DNA of 14,610 bases, taken from CAYNXB01 sp964401045. Lineage in GTDB: Bacteria; Pseudomonadota; Alphaproteobacteria; Sphingomonadales; Sphingomonadaceae. The notes beneath the pieces were generated by a model. That model worked only from the letters and a program-made list of their open reading frames with translations, made no database searches and had not been told where the DNA came from. Location of the stretch: NCBI GenBank assembly GCA_964401045.1, contig CAYNXB010000069.1, positions 1 through 14,610 on the forward strand, read 5' to 3'. Both the position numbers and the translations under genes were made by a program. The stretch's first letter is position 1. Every line of letters starts with the position of its first letter. Below, piece by piece: positions 1-7,456 of the stretch.

Positions 1-57
1 TGGCGCAGCCGCATGCACAAATTGGCCTGGCGACATCCGAACCAGGAGAATTCCCCA

Positions 58-687
58 ATGTCATTGCAGCTCGGACAAACCGCCCCCGATTTCCAGCAGG
101 ACAGCACGCAAGGCCCGATCTCGTTTCACGAATGGCTCGGCGATAGCTGGGGCGTGCTGTTCAGTCATCCCAAGGACTTCACCCCCGTGTGCACCACCGA
201 ACTGGGCGAAGTGGCGCGGCTGCGGCCTGAATGGGACAAGCGCAACGTCAAGGTGATCGGCCTGTCGGTCGATCCGGTCGATTCCCACCACAAGTGGGAA
301 GGGGACATCGCGGAGACCCAGGGCCACACGGTCGATTTCCCGATGCTCGCCGATGCGGACGGCAAGGTGTCGAGCCTCTACGGCATGGTCCATCCCGAGA
401 CCGACCCGACGATCACCGTTCGATCGGTCTACGTGATCGATCCGAACAAAAAGGTCCGTCTGATCCTGACCTATCCGCCGAGCACAGGGCGCAACTTCGT
501 CGAGATCCTGCGAGCGATCGACAGCTTGCAACTGACCGACGCGCGGGGCGTATCGACCCCGGTAAACTGGAACCCCGGCGAGCGCGTGGTAATCTCGCCC
601 AAGCTGTCCGACGAGGATGCGCTGGCGAAGTTCCCGCAGGGCTTCGAAACCAAGAAGCCGTACCTGCGGCTGGTAGATCTGGGATGA
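58..687 (+). CDS. 1-Cys peroxiredoxin (Prx6/AhpC-TSA family)
   Basis: Thiol peroxidase of 209 aa expected to reduce hydrogen peroxide and organic hydroperoxides in the cytoplasm. The peroxidatic motif P-x-x-x-T-x-x-C is visible as PKDFTPVC, with the active cysteine at residue 45 followed by TTE. There is no other cysteine in the protein, so it is a 1-Cys enzyme needing an external thiol such as glutathione or thioredoxin. The C-terminal extension after about residue 160, containing TPVNWNPGE, is typical of the Prx6 subgroup and length is normal. An upstream in-frame ATG at 13 exists, but the ATG at 58 is preferred: AGGAG lies at 44-48, nine bases ahead, and family similarity begins there. A small membrane protein gene follows 19 bp downstream on the same strand. 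Family call is firm; the physiological reductant is not shown by the sequence. Confidence 0.93.
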   Translation: MSLQLGQTAPDFQQDSTQGPISFHEWLGDSWGVLFSHPKDFTPVCTTELGEVARLRPEWDKRNVKVIGLSVDPVDSHHKWEGDIAETQGHTVDFPMLADADGKVSSLYGMVHPETDPTITVRSVYVIDPNKKVRLILTYPPSTGRNFVEILRAIDSLQLTDARGVSTPVNWNPGERVVISPKLSDEDALAKFPQGFETKKPYLRLVDLG

Positions 688-706
688 ACCCCGCAGGGCC
701 ATCCGC

Positions 707-916
707 ATGACCACCGTGGTGGTCGATATCTTTTGCGCGATCCTGTTCGTCGCTGGGGTAACGATCGCTCTGCGAGGCGCCCGCAAATCGCGCGGCAGCA
801 ATCAGGCCTCGCCATCGCCGGAAACCTACGTCACGCGGATCGCCGGTACGATGATGGCCGTGTTCGCGCTCGCGCTGGCAACGATGATGACGGTATTCGC
901 GATGTCCAGCAACTGA
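707..916 (+). CDS. Small two-helix membrane protein, unknown function
   Basis: A 69-aa protein I do not recognise. Two hydrophobic segments are visible, roughly residues 2-22 and 45-65, separated by a basic and polar linker (ARKSRGSNQ) that should face the cytoplasm, giving a hairpin topology. The start at 707 follows the peroxiredoxin stop by 19 bp without a strong Shine-Dalgarno sequence, so translation may depend on the upstream gene. Its TGA ends one base before the stop codon of the convergent glutathione transferase gene. Hydrophobicity pattern, tight packing and GC-rich third positions support a real gene, but function cannot be assigned. Confidence 0.6.
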   Translation: MTTVVVDIFCAILFVAGVTIALRGARKSRGSNQASPSPETYVTRIAGTMMAVFALALATMMTVFAMSSN

Positions 917-917
917 C

Positions 918-1760
918 TTAGGCGTCGGCTTTCGCGCCCTTGAGCATCGCCGTTTCGCTGGCGGTGGAGGCGGGGCCGGTGTTGCGCTTGTTGAGCCCGA
1001 ACTCGCGCGGGTTGCGGTCGAACGGCTCGGGGTGCCCTTCGCTGACGGTCAGGCCGAAGATCGGCGAGAGGCCCGGATGGCGGCCGAGTCCGCCGTAAAG
1101 GTCCATCCCGCGCTCGATCCAGTCACGCAGCGGATCGTCCTCCGCCAGCGCTGGAATGTCGGCGACCGAGGCGAGCCACAGGAAGCAGGCGAGCAGGCGA
1201 TAATCGACGTAGTTGGGGCTTTCGCCGCCAAACCAGGGATGTTCACGCAGCGTGCCGCGCAGCGGCTCGAGCGCGGCGGAGATGCTCGGAAGGCGGTCCT
1301 CGCGACCGACGACGAGGTCTTCCAGCTTGGCGCCCATCATCCTCTCGCGGGATTCCGTGACATAGGCGTGGTCGCATTCGAGTGAGCGGTCGCGGTAGCT
1401 CTTGACGTAGCAGCGCATCCACGGACCGACGCCGGTGCTCCACAGCCACTGCTCGATGAACTGACCGCAGACCTTCACGCTCGGATCGCCGATCAGCGTC
1501 GGACGGTCGGGATATTTGTCATCCAGGTATTCGGCGATCAGCCAGCTATCGAGGATCCACTGGCCGTCATCGACGATCGCCGGCAGGCGCTCGGTCTTGC
1601 CGCCGGTGCGCTCCATGATCCCGGTGAAGCCGCCGGGCACGATCTCTATCTCGAAGCCCTTGTGCGCCACGGCATACTTGGTCGCCCACACGAAGGGGCT
1701 GATCGTGGCGCCCGATGCCACCTGCAGGTCGTAAAGGGTGATCCGGTTGTCCTGAGCCAT
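918..1760 (-). CDS. Glutathione S-transferase, LigE/LigP beta-etherase-like
   Basis: A 280-aa glutathione transferase. The N-terminal thioredoxin-fold domain (about residues 7-90) contains TISPFVWATKYA, VPGGFTGI-ERTGG and LDSWLIAEYLDDKYPDRP. These closely match what I recall of the Sphingobium SYK-6 beta-etherases LigE/LigP, as do the length (LigE is about 281 aa) and the C-terminal stretches ADIPALAEDDPLRDW and GLGRHPGLSPIFGL. LigE-type enzymes use glutathione to cleave beta-aryl ether bonds of lignin-derived dimers. No other lignin genes are nearby, so the substrate here is inference; it could be a general detoxifying relative. The start is supported by AGAGGA about 7 bases upstream (1768-1773). 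It is transcribed alone, converging with the 707-916 gene at a 1-bp gap, and is preceded by a long non-coding gap. Confidence 0.82.
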   Translation of the reverse strand: MAQDNRITLYDLQVASGATISPFVWATKYAVAHKGFEIEIVPGGFTGIMERTGGKTERLPAIVDDGQWILDSWLIAEYLDDKYPDRPTLIGDPSVKVCGQFIEQWLWSTGVGPWMRCYVKSYRDRSLECDHAYVTESRERMMGAKLEDLVVGREDRLPSISAALEPLRGTLREHPWFGGESPNYVDYRLLACFLWLASVADIPALAEDDPLRDWIERGMDLYGGLGRHPGLSPIFGLTVSEGHPEPFDRNPREFGLNKRNTGPASTASETAMLKGAKADA

Positions 1761-1931
1761 CGGCGGGTCCTCTCGCGTGTTCGTTGATTCGGTCCGGTTT
1801 CTACGCTGTCGCCCGCGACGCGGCTAGCGAAAGGGATCGGCCCGATAAGTGTCGGCCCGCCTTACACCGTTAACCAGTGGTAAGGTTTTGCAAACCATCG
1901 TGTGGCGCAGGAAAGCTTGAGAAGGGGATTC

Positions 1932-1947
1932 TGGCACGCGCCGTGCT
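1932..1947 (+). promoter_or_regulatory. Sigma54-like promoter candidate
   Basis: TGGCACG, four bases, then GTGCT matches the -24/-12 consensus TGGCACG-N4-TTGCW except for one position, with GG and GC at the right spacing. Transcription would start near 1958 on the plus strand and run into the long hairpin at 1968-2034. The core is also a palindrome (GCACG-CGC-CGTGC), so it may instead be an operator or a chance match. Confidence 0.35.
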
Positions 1948-1967
1948 TTGTATATCGGCGTTCAGCA

Positions 1968-2034
1968 AGTCTTCGAACGAGGCGGGGCCCCTGTCCCCCC
2001 TGGTCTCCAAAAAGGCCCCGCCTCCCCGAAGATT
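1968..2034. other. Long stable hairpin, possible structured RNA
   Basis: Two nested stems are visible. The inner one is a perfect 11-bp stem, GAGGCGGGGCC at 1979-1989 with GGCCCCGCCTC at 2014-2024, enclosing a 24-nt loop. The outer one is AGTCTTCG at 1968-1975 with CGAAGATT at 2027-2034, 8 bp including one G-U pair. A 3/2-nt internal loop separates them. No U-tract follows on either strand, so it is not a classical terminator. It could be part of a small RNA or a 5' leader. No RNA family is recognised. Confidence 0.45.
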
Positions 2035-2126
2035 CCCCCTTAGACATGCCTCAAGCGCCCGCGTCCGCGTCCGCAGGCTTTGGCTTTCCCCCGCAGCATC
2101 GCTGATCCGGCGCGCGTTCCCGCTTG

Positions 2127-2147
2127 CGGGCTGCTAATCGCAGCCCG
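2127..2147. repeat. Perfect 8-bp inverted repeat (hairpin)
   Basis: CGGGCTGC at 2127-2134 pairs with GCAGCCCG at 2140-2147 around a 5-nt loop TAATC. It lies about 110 bp beyond the grxD stop, where a terminator of the leu-bolA-grxD operon could sit. However, no T-run follows in the minus direction, so termination is only a weak suggestion. Confidence 0.4.
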
Positions 2148-2259
2148 AACCCTGTCATATGTGTATGATGAAATCCCGGTCTCATAGGGACCGAGAGGCC
2201 GCCCGCCGCGACGCGAGTGTGAGCAAGGAGATCGCGTGCGCGGATGCGCGTGCGGAAAA

Positions 2260-2589
2260 TCAGGAAGCTTTCGCGACCTGCTTCTCGTCGAGCAGCGTCT
2301 GCAATTCGCCAGCCTCGTACATCTCCATCATGATGTCGCTGCCGCCGACGAACTCGCCCTTGACGTAGAGCTGGGGGATGGTTGGCCAGTCGGAAAAAGC
2401 CTTGATGCCCTGGCGGATTTCCATGTCCTGCAGCACGTCGACGCTATCGTAAGCCACACCGCAGTGGTCGAGGATCGCCACCGCCCGGCTGGAGAAGCCG
2501 CATTGCGGGAACAGCGGGGTTCCCTTCATGAAGAGGACCACGTCACTGCTCGAGACGATGTCGGAAAGTCGCTGGTTGGTGTCGGTCAT
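2260..2589 (-). CDS. grxD: Monothiol glutaredoxin (Grx4/GrxD type)
   Basis: A 109-aa monothiol glutaredoxin of the CGFS class. The motif CGFS appears in FPQCGFSSRA, followed by the WPTIPQLYVKGEFVGGSDI block that binds glutathione, and an acidic C-terminal helix. CGFS glutaredoxins bind a glutathione-ligated [2Fe-2S] cluster as a dimer or with BolA and hand clusters to target enzymes; they are poor disulfide reductases. bolA lies immediately upstream in the same operon, the classic partner arrangement. The ATG at 2589 gives the normal family length. A TTG at 2628 overlapping the bolA stop (TTGA) would add 13 residues without family support, though it could couple translation. It is the last gene of the leuC-grxD run. 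Confidence 0.93.
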   Translation of the reverse strand: MTDTNQRLSDIVSSSDVVLFMKGTPLFPQCGFSSRAVAILDHCGVAYDSVDVLQDMEIRQGIKAFSDWPTIPQLYVKGEFVGGSDIMMEMYEAGELQTLLDEKQVAKAS

Positions 2590-2624
2590 AGTCTCCGGTC
2601 TCGAAGGCGAAATCTGTGTCAGGC

Positions 2625-2858
2625 TCAATTGGGGACCGATGTGATCACTTGCAAGGCGTGGAGCTCTCCGCCCATTCGCCCTCCGAGCGCGTCGTAGACC
2701 ATCTTGTGCTGCTGCACCCGGCTCTTGCCGGCGAACGCAGATGAGGAGACGCGCGCGCAGTAGTGATTGCCGTCCCCGGCGAGGTCGTCGATCGTCACCT
2801 CGGCATCGGGCAGGGCTGCCTCAATCAGCGCCGCAATATCGGTGGCGACCATCCCCAT
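2625..2858 (-). CDS. BolA family protein
   Basis: A 77-aa BolA-fold protein. The core GDGNHYCARVSSSAFAGKSRVQQH-MVYDAL and the C-terminal GELHALQVIT match the family, including the conserved histidine in HALQ that ligates the [2Fe-2S] cluster in BolA-glutaredoxin heterodimers. It lies 4 bp after the zeta-inhibitor gene and just before grxD, which supports a shared role in Fe-S trafficking. The length is that of the short YrbA/IbaG-like BolA proteins rather than the longer morphology regulator BolA of E. coli. The start could be Met1 or Met3 (six bases later). Family confidence is high; the precise subtype is less certain. Confidence 0.92.
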   Translation of the reverse strand: MGMVATDIAALIEAALPDAEVTIDDLAGDGNHYCARVSSSAFAGKSRVQQHKMVYDALGGRMGGELHALQVITSVPN

Positions 2859-2862
2859 CGGA

Positions 2863-3186
2863 TCAGCTTTCGCTCATCAGTTGGCGGCGCGCCTCGACAG
2901 CCTTCTCATCAAGCGCGGCGCGCACGCCAGCCTCGTCGATGTCGATCCCCGCAGCGATGAGGTCACCGAGAATCTTGCGGATCACGTCACCGTCGCCCGC
3001 TTCCTCGAAGTCGGCCTGGATCACCTCCTTGCCGTAGGCGTCGGTCTCTTCCGCGGTGAGGCCCATCTTTTCCGCCGCCCAGTGGCCCATCAGCCGGTTG
3101 CGGCGCGCGGCGACACGGAACGCCATGTTCTCGTCCATCGCGAACTTCGCTTCCTCGCCCCGTTGGCGATCCTTGAAATCAGTCAT
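2863..3186 (-). CDS. DUF1476 protein, F1-ATPase zeta inhibitor subunit
   Basis: A 107-aa protein matching the alphaproteobacterial DUF1476 family. In Paracoccus this family is the zeta subunit, which blocks ATP hydrolysis by F1-ATPase by inserting its N-terminus into the enzyme. Diagnostic stretches are FKDRQRGEEAKFAMD at the N-terminus (inhibitory region), ARRNRLMGHWAAEKMGL, and AYGKEVIQADFEEAGDGDV. The rest is predicted helical. Inhibitory strength varies greatly between species, and the sequence does not show whether this one is potent. It sits 49 bp after leuD and 4 bp before bolA. The link to leucine and Fe-S genes is positional, not an obvious functional one. Confidence 0.88.
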   Translation of the reverse strand: MTDFKDRQRGEEAKFAMDENMAFRVAARRNRLMGHWAAEKMGLTAEETDAYGKEVIQADFEEAGDGDVIRKILGDLIAAGIDIDEAGVRAALDEKAVEARRQLMSES

Positions 3187-3235
3187 CGTCGGCCTTTCGG
3201 TGTCTGCATTTCGCTGCGCTTAGCGCGGGGGCCGT

Positions 3236-3838
3236 TCAGGCGGCAAGGGCCGTGCCTTTGGCGAGCCAGGGCATATCGCGCGCCTGGCGGGCTTCGTAGG
3301 CGTCGATCGCGCTGCCGCTCTCCATCGTCAGGCCCACCTCGTCGAGGCCGGCCATCAGGCAATGCTTGCGGAACGAATCGATCTCGAAAGTGAATCGGTC
3401 CTGGAACGCTGTCGTCACGGTTTGATGCTCGAGGTCGATCGCGATCGGATCGGTCCTGGCGACTTCCATCAGCCGGTCGACCGCCTCCTGCGGCAGCGCC
3501 ACGGTGACGATGCCGTTCTTGAACGCGTTGCCCGAGAAGATGTCCGAGAAGCTCGGTGCGATCACTGCCTTCACGCCCATGTCGAGGAGCGCCCAGGCGG
3601 CGTGCTCGCGGCTCGATCCGCAGCCGAAGTTGTCACCCGCGATAACTATCGGCGCGCCCGCGAACTCGGGGTCGTCGAACACGTTGCCCTCTTCAGCGCG
3701 TATCGCCTCGAACGCGCCGCGGCCAAGGCCCTCCCGGCTGATCGTTTTGAGCCAGGCGGCCGGGATGATGAGGTCGGTGTCGACGTTCTTGCGGCCGAAC
3801 GGATACGCGCGGCCTACGACGGTGCTGACGGGTTCCAT
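3236..3838 (-). CDS. leuD: 3-isopropylmalate dehydratase small subunit
   Basis: The 200-aa small subunit of isopropylmalate isomerase, which with LeuC converts 2-isopropylmalate to 3-isopropylmalate in leucine synthesis. The swivelling-domain signatures FGRKNVDTDLIIPA near the N-terminus and GDNFGCGSSREHAAWAL are intact, and length is normal. The ATG overlaps the stop of the preceding 53-codon gene by one base (TGATG), indicating coupled translation. leuC lies two genes upstream rather than adjacent, separated by a DNA glycosylase and a small membrane peptide. leuB is not in the window. Confidence 0.97.
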   Translation of the reverse strand: MEPVSTVVGRAYPFGRKNVDTDLIIPAAWLKTISREGLGRGAFEAIRAEEGNVFDDPEFAGAPIVIAGDNFGCGSSREHAAWALLDMGVKAVIAPSFSDIFSGNAFKNGIVTVALPQEAVDRLMEVARTDPIAIDLEHQTVTTAFQDRFTFEIDSFRKHCLMAGLDEVGLTMESGSAIDAYEARQARDMPWLAKGTALAA

Positions 3839-3999
3839 CAGTCGGTCTCGGGAGGCTCGCCGGAGGGGATCGGCGGAAGCTGCTCGGGATCGTGCTTCTT
3901 TTCGCGGCGCTTGTTCACATACAGCACCGCAGCGGCGACGGCAGCCGATCCGATCGCGCCCGCGATCGCGGCTTTGCCCTTTGGAAAACGCTTGCTCAT
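3838..3999 (-). CDS. 53-aa membrane-anchored peptide between leuC and leuD
   Basis: A short gene between the glycosylase and leuD. It starts MSKRFPKGKAAIAG, has one alanine-rich hydrophobic helix (about residues 10-28, ending in VLYV), a strongly basic cluster NKRREKK, and a proline- and acid-rich tail ending PETD. This suggests a single-pass inner-membrane peptide with a short cytoplasmic tail. The TGA shares one base with the leuD start, so it is placed to couple leuD translation. An in-frame ATG 12 bases upstream (4011) would add MSKA; neither start has a strong Shine-Dalgarno sequence. No function is known to me. Open frame, topology and tight overlap support it as a real gene. Confidence 0.6.
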   Translation of the reverse strand: MSKRFPKGKAAIAGAIGSAAVAAAVLYVNKRREKKHDPEQLPPIPSGEPPETD

Positions 4000-4050
4000 G
4001 GCTTTACTCATTGGGGTTGCGGGTGACCGGAGGCAAGGGTTCGTACGCGC

Positions 4051-4540
4051 TCAATGAAGGAAATCGCGTAACGCTCCCCAACGTTTTTCTTTCTCCTCAA
4101 GCGGGATCGATGCGTTCGCGGGGCTCGAGGAGGGGAGAGGAACGAGCGCCAGCCCGCTGTCCGCCAGCAGCCGCGTCCCGATCGCGGCGGACTTGGCGCC
4201 GTTGAACGCCACCGCCCGCAAGTGGTGAAGCGAGGTGGCGAGCTTGACCAGTTCGTTGTGCTGCACCGCGCGGATCGCGGCGTCGAGGCTTCCGGGGCGC
4301 TCCGCCGAGGCGACCGTATCCCACAGGCCGACCTTCGCCTGCAGCAGCGCGGCAAGCCGCTCCTCGTACGGCAGCGAGACGAGGCAGACCCCGACCACCG
4401 GCCCGACGAGTTGCCAGAAGCGGTTCTGCGGATGGGCATAGTAGCGCCGCTCGGCCAGCGAGCGTTCTCCCGGCAAGCTGCCGAGGATCAGCACCCGCGT
4501 GTCAGGCGCGACCACTGGCGCGAAGGAGGATTTGCGGCCC

Positions 4541-4563
<23 letters not shown>
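4051..4563 (-). CDS. DNA-deoxyinosine glycosylase (UDG family 6, HDG)
   Basis: A 170-aa member of the uracil-DNA glycosylase superfamily, matching the hypoxanthine-DNA glycosylase branch. That branch removes deaminated adenine (deoxyinosine) from DNA, starting base-excision repair. Visible signatures are VLILGSLPGERSL (superfamily motif 1), YYAHPQNRFW with an asparagine (residue 47) where the family has its key active-site Asn, LWDT, and the C-terminal PLPSSSPANA, the equivalent of the DNA-intercalating motif 2. The listed ATG overlaps the leuC end by 23 bp. A TTG four codons in is a possible alternative, since conservation begins near residue 14. It lies inside the leu operon, an odd location for a repair enzyme. 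Substrate assignment rests on family similarity. Confidence 0.85.
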
Positions 4564-5974
<1,411 letters not shown>

Positions 5975-6038
5975 GGCTTTCGCCTAGTCTCGCCGCCCCC
6001 GCACTGACAAGGTATCAAAACTTCAGCGGCCTCAAGAC

Positions 6039-6389
6039 CTAGCGGTGGTTACGCCAGTCGTTGTGGTGGTTGCGGCCGTTGTAGTTGTTTGACTGCCTGA
6101 TCAGCTGGTTGCGGACCATGTCGATCCGGGTGTTCAGCATGCTCAGCTCGCCGCGGGTGAAGCCGTTGCGGGCGTAGCGGCTGTAGAGCTGCTGCAACTG
6201 GTCGACCTTGTTCGATAGCCGGTTTTCTTCGCTGCGCGAAAGCCCGCGGGCGCGATCGATCTGCCGGTCGAGCTGGTTGAGCTCGGCGCGGATCTGGCGG
6301 GCGTCGTTCCAGCTCGCGGCTGAGGCCGGAGTGGTGAGCAGCGCGCCGGCAACAAGCGCCAGCGGGGCGGCGATCAGAAACTTCTTCAT
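6039..6389 (-). CDS. Small exported helical protein, unknown function
   Basis: A 116-aa protein beginning with a clear Sec signal peptide: MKKFLIAAPLALVAGALL, then TTPASA as the probable cleavage site before ASW. The mature part is about 92 aa, highly charged and predicted helical, with heptad-like patterns (ELNQLDRQIDRA, LSNKVDQLQQLYSRYA), and ends in an Asn/His/Arg-rich tail. No cysteine is present. It is probably periplasmic and binds a partner or the envelope; I cannot assign a function. The Shine-Dalgarno AAGGAG is well spaced before the ATG. An EcfG-like promoter motif at 6433-6457 suggests control by the alphaproteobacterial general stress response. leuC follows 64 bp downstream. Confidence 0.75.
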   Translation of the reverse strand: MKKFLIAAPLALVAGALLTTPASAASWNDARQIRAELNQLDRQIDRARGLSRSEENRLSNKVDQLQQLYSRYARNGFTRGELSMLNTRIDMVRNQLIRQSNNYNGRNHHNDWRNHR

Positions 6390-6405
6390 GGCGATACTCC
6401 TTCAT

Positions 6406-6437
6406 TCGTTCATGTTTCAGCGTGTGCTGATGAACGA
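6406..6437. repeat. Inverted repeat upstream of the exported-protein gene
   Basis: TCGTTCAT at 6406-6413 is a perfect 8-bp inverted match to ATGAACGA at 6430-6437. Between them lies a nested CAGC-GTGT-GCTG palindrome (6418-6429). It sits directly upstream of the Shine-Dalgarno and overlaps the -10 part of the EcfG-like promoter. It may be an operator. As RNA only the promoter-proximal arm would be partly missing from the transcript. Confidence 0.45.
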
Positions 6438-6457
6438 GGTATGCGGGAGGCGGTTCC
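6433..6457 (-). promoter_or_regulatory. EcfG-type (general stress response) promoter candidate
   Basis: Read on the minus strand, GGAAC (6457-6453), 16 bases, then CGTT (6436-6433) match the alphaproteobacterial EcfG consensus GGAAC-N16/17-CGTT exactly. Predicted transcription starts near 6425, giving a leader of about 35 nt to the exported-protein ATG at 6389. Short motifs can occur by chance, but position, orientation and spacing all fit. Confidence 0.55.
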
Positions 6458-6546
6458 GGTTGTCGCGTCGCCTTTGGTAAGATTGTGTCGCGGACCTGTT
6501 GCAATGCTTGCTGGAAGCTGCACGACAGGAAGCCTATGATTCAGTC

Positions 6547-7044
6547 ATGACCTGGCTCATTCCCGCGCTGATCGTGCTCGCCACCGTGCTGGCGATGGAA
6601 GGCGTCGCGTGGGCGAGCCATAAGTACGTAATGCACGGCTTCGCGTGGAGCTGGCATCGCGATCACCACGAGCCGCACGACAAGAAGCTGGAGAAGAACG
6701 ACCGTTTCGGAGTGATCGGCGCGGTGCTCAGCATTGGGCTGTTCGCCGCCGGGTCGCCCATGGTCATGGGCGCGGACGCGTGGTGGCCGGGGACCTGGCT
6801 CGGACTGGGCGTGCTGCTCTACGGCGTGATCTACACGCTGATCCACGACGGGCTGGTCCACCAGCGCTGGTTCCGCTGGGTGCCGCGGCGCGGCTATGCC
6901 AAGCGGCTGGTGCAGGCGCACAAGCTGCACCACGCCACGACATCGAAGGAAGGCGGCGTCAGCTTCGGTTTCGTGTTCGCGCGCGATCCCGTCAGGCTCA
7001 AGGCTGAGCTTCAGCGTCAGCGGCAGCGGGAAACCGCGATTTAG
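6547..7044 (+). CDS. crtZ: Beta-carotene hydroxylase CrtZ
   Basis: A 165-aa membrane di-iron hydroxylase that adds 3-hydroxyl groups to the beta-ionone rings of carotenoids, turning beta-carotene into zeaxanthin. All four histidine clusters of the fatty-acid-hydroxylase superfamily are intact: HKYVMH (25-30), HRDHH (37-41), HDGLVH (100-105) and HKLHH (125-129). Hydrophobic segments lie at about 3-22 and 55-75 and around 84-100. The start at 6547 matches the family N-terminus; an in-frame ATG at 6499 would add 16 unlikely residues. No other carotenoid genes are in the window, so crtZ is isolated from any crt cluster. Its TAG overlaps the stop of the convergent sufE. Confidence 0.93.
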   Translation: MTWLIPALIVLATVLAMEGVAWASHKYVMHGFAWSWHRDHHEPHDKKLEKNDRFGVIGAVLSIGLFAAGSPMVMGADAWWPGTWLGLGVLLYGVIYTLIHDGLVHQRWFRWVPRRGYAKRLVQAHKLHHATTSKEGGVSFGFVFARDPVRLKAELQRQRQRETAI

Positions 7045-7448
7045 CCTGCGGCAAGACGCGCCGCATGCTGCTTCACCAGCGCGATCATGTTCGGCACGCC
7101 CTGGGTGCGGTTGGAGCTGAGCTGGTTCTTCAAGTCGAACGGCGCGAGGGCGCCGGTGACGTCCATTACGGCGACTTCGGCAGCCGGCTTGTCCTGCACC
7201 GCCGACAGCACCAGCGCGACAATGCCCTTGGTGATCGCGGCGTTGCTATCGGCGAGAAAATGCAGTCTCCCGTCCGCCTGCGTGGGATAGACCCACACGC
7301 TGGCCGAGCAGCCCCGCACCTGGGTCGCATCGGTTTTGAGCGCGTCGGGCATCGCCTCCAGCTCGCGGCCGAGTTCGATCAGCAGGCGGTAACGCTCGTC
7401 GGCGTCGAGAAATTCGTATTCTTCGAGGATGTCGGAGAGGGAGCGCAC
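7041..7448 (-). CDS. sufE: SufE family cysteine desulfurase-activating protein
   Basis: A 135-aa SufE-type protein, the sulfur acceptor that stimulates the cysteine desulfurase SufS and passes persulfide sulfur to the SUF scaffold. The active cysteine is residue 47 in VRGCSASVW, the diagnostic motif. LADSNAAITKGIVALVL and LSSNRTQGVPNM, also family hallmarks, are intact. Start is GTG with a weak Shine-Dalgarno. The gene stands apart from any suf cluster here. Its stop (TAA) overlaps that of crtZ, and it lies about 110 bp beyond the psp operon end on the same strand. Confidence 0.92.
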   Translation of the reverse strand: MRSLSDILEEYEFLDADERYRLLIELGRELEAMPDALKTDATQVRGCSASVWVYPTQADGRLHFLADSNAAITKGIVALVLSAVQDKPAAEVAVMDVTGALAPFDLKNQLSSNRTQGVPNMIALVKQHAARLAAG

Positions 7449-7456
7449 TTATTTTC

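Larger units (their letters stand above)
1761..2259. other. 499-bp gap without a convincing gene
   Basis: This is the only stretch over 300 bp without a gene. Short open frames exist on both strands (for example 1862-2047 on the minus strand, 1877-2137 on the plus) but have no family resemblance, odd composition and poor start contexts. The gap holds the upstream region of the LigE-like gene, with an inverted repeat CCTTAC/GTAAGG at 1860-1865 and 1880-1885. It also holds a sigma54-like site (1932-1947), a long hairpin (1968-2034), a perfect 8-bp hairpin (2127-2147) and a weaker 5-bp one (CGGTC/GACCG, 2177-2193). I looked for tmRNA, SRP RNA and tRNA signatures and found none. A structured small RNA is possible but unproven. 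Confidence 0.7.

Noticed and set aside
61..801. 246-codon minus-strand frame opposite the peroxiredoxin
   Set aside because: Shadow of a clear peroxiredoxin gene; no family resemblance.
1862..2047. 61-codon minus-strand frame in the 499-bp gap
   Set aside because: Odd composition, no Shine-Dalgarno, no hydrophobic or family signal, and it runs through a strong hairpin.
1877..2137. Plus-strand 86-codon frame in the gap
   Set aside because: Arg/Ser/Pro-rich with no recognisable feature; the hairpins better explain the sequence.
1861..2260. tmRNA, SRP RNA or tRNA in the gap
   Set aside because: No tag-like reading frame with the usual AND-N start, no GGAAGGAAGCAG-type SRP tetraloop region, and no T-arm flanked by pairing stems.
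5975..6038. Leucine attenuator upstream of leuC
   Set aside because: Only 64 bp, no leader peptide with leucine codons and no alternative hairpins ending in a T-run.
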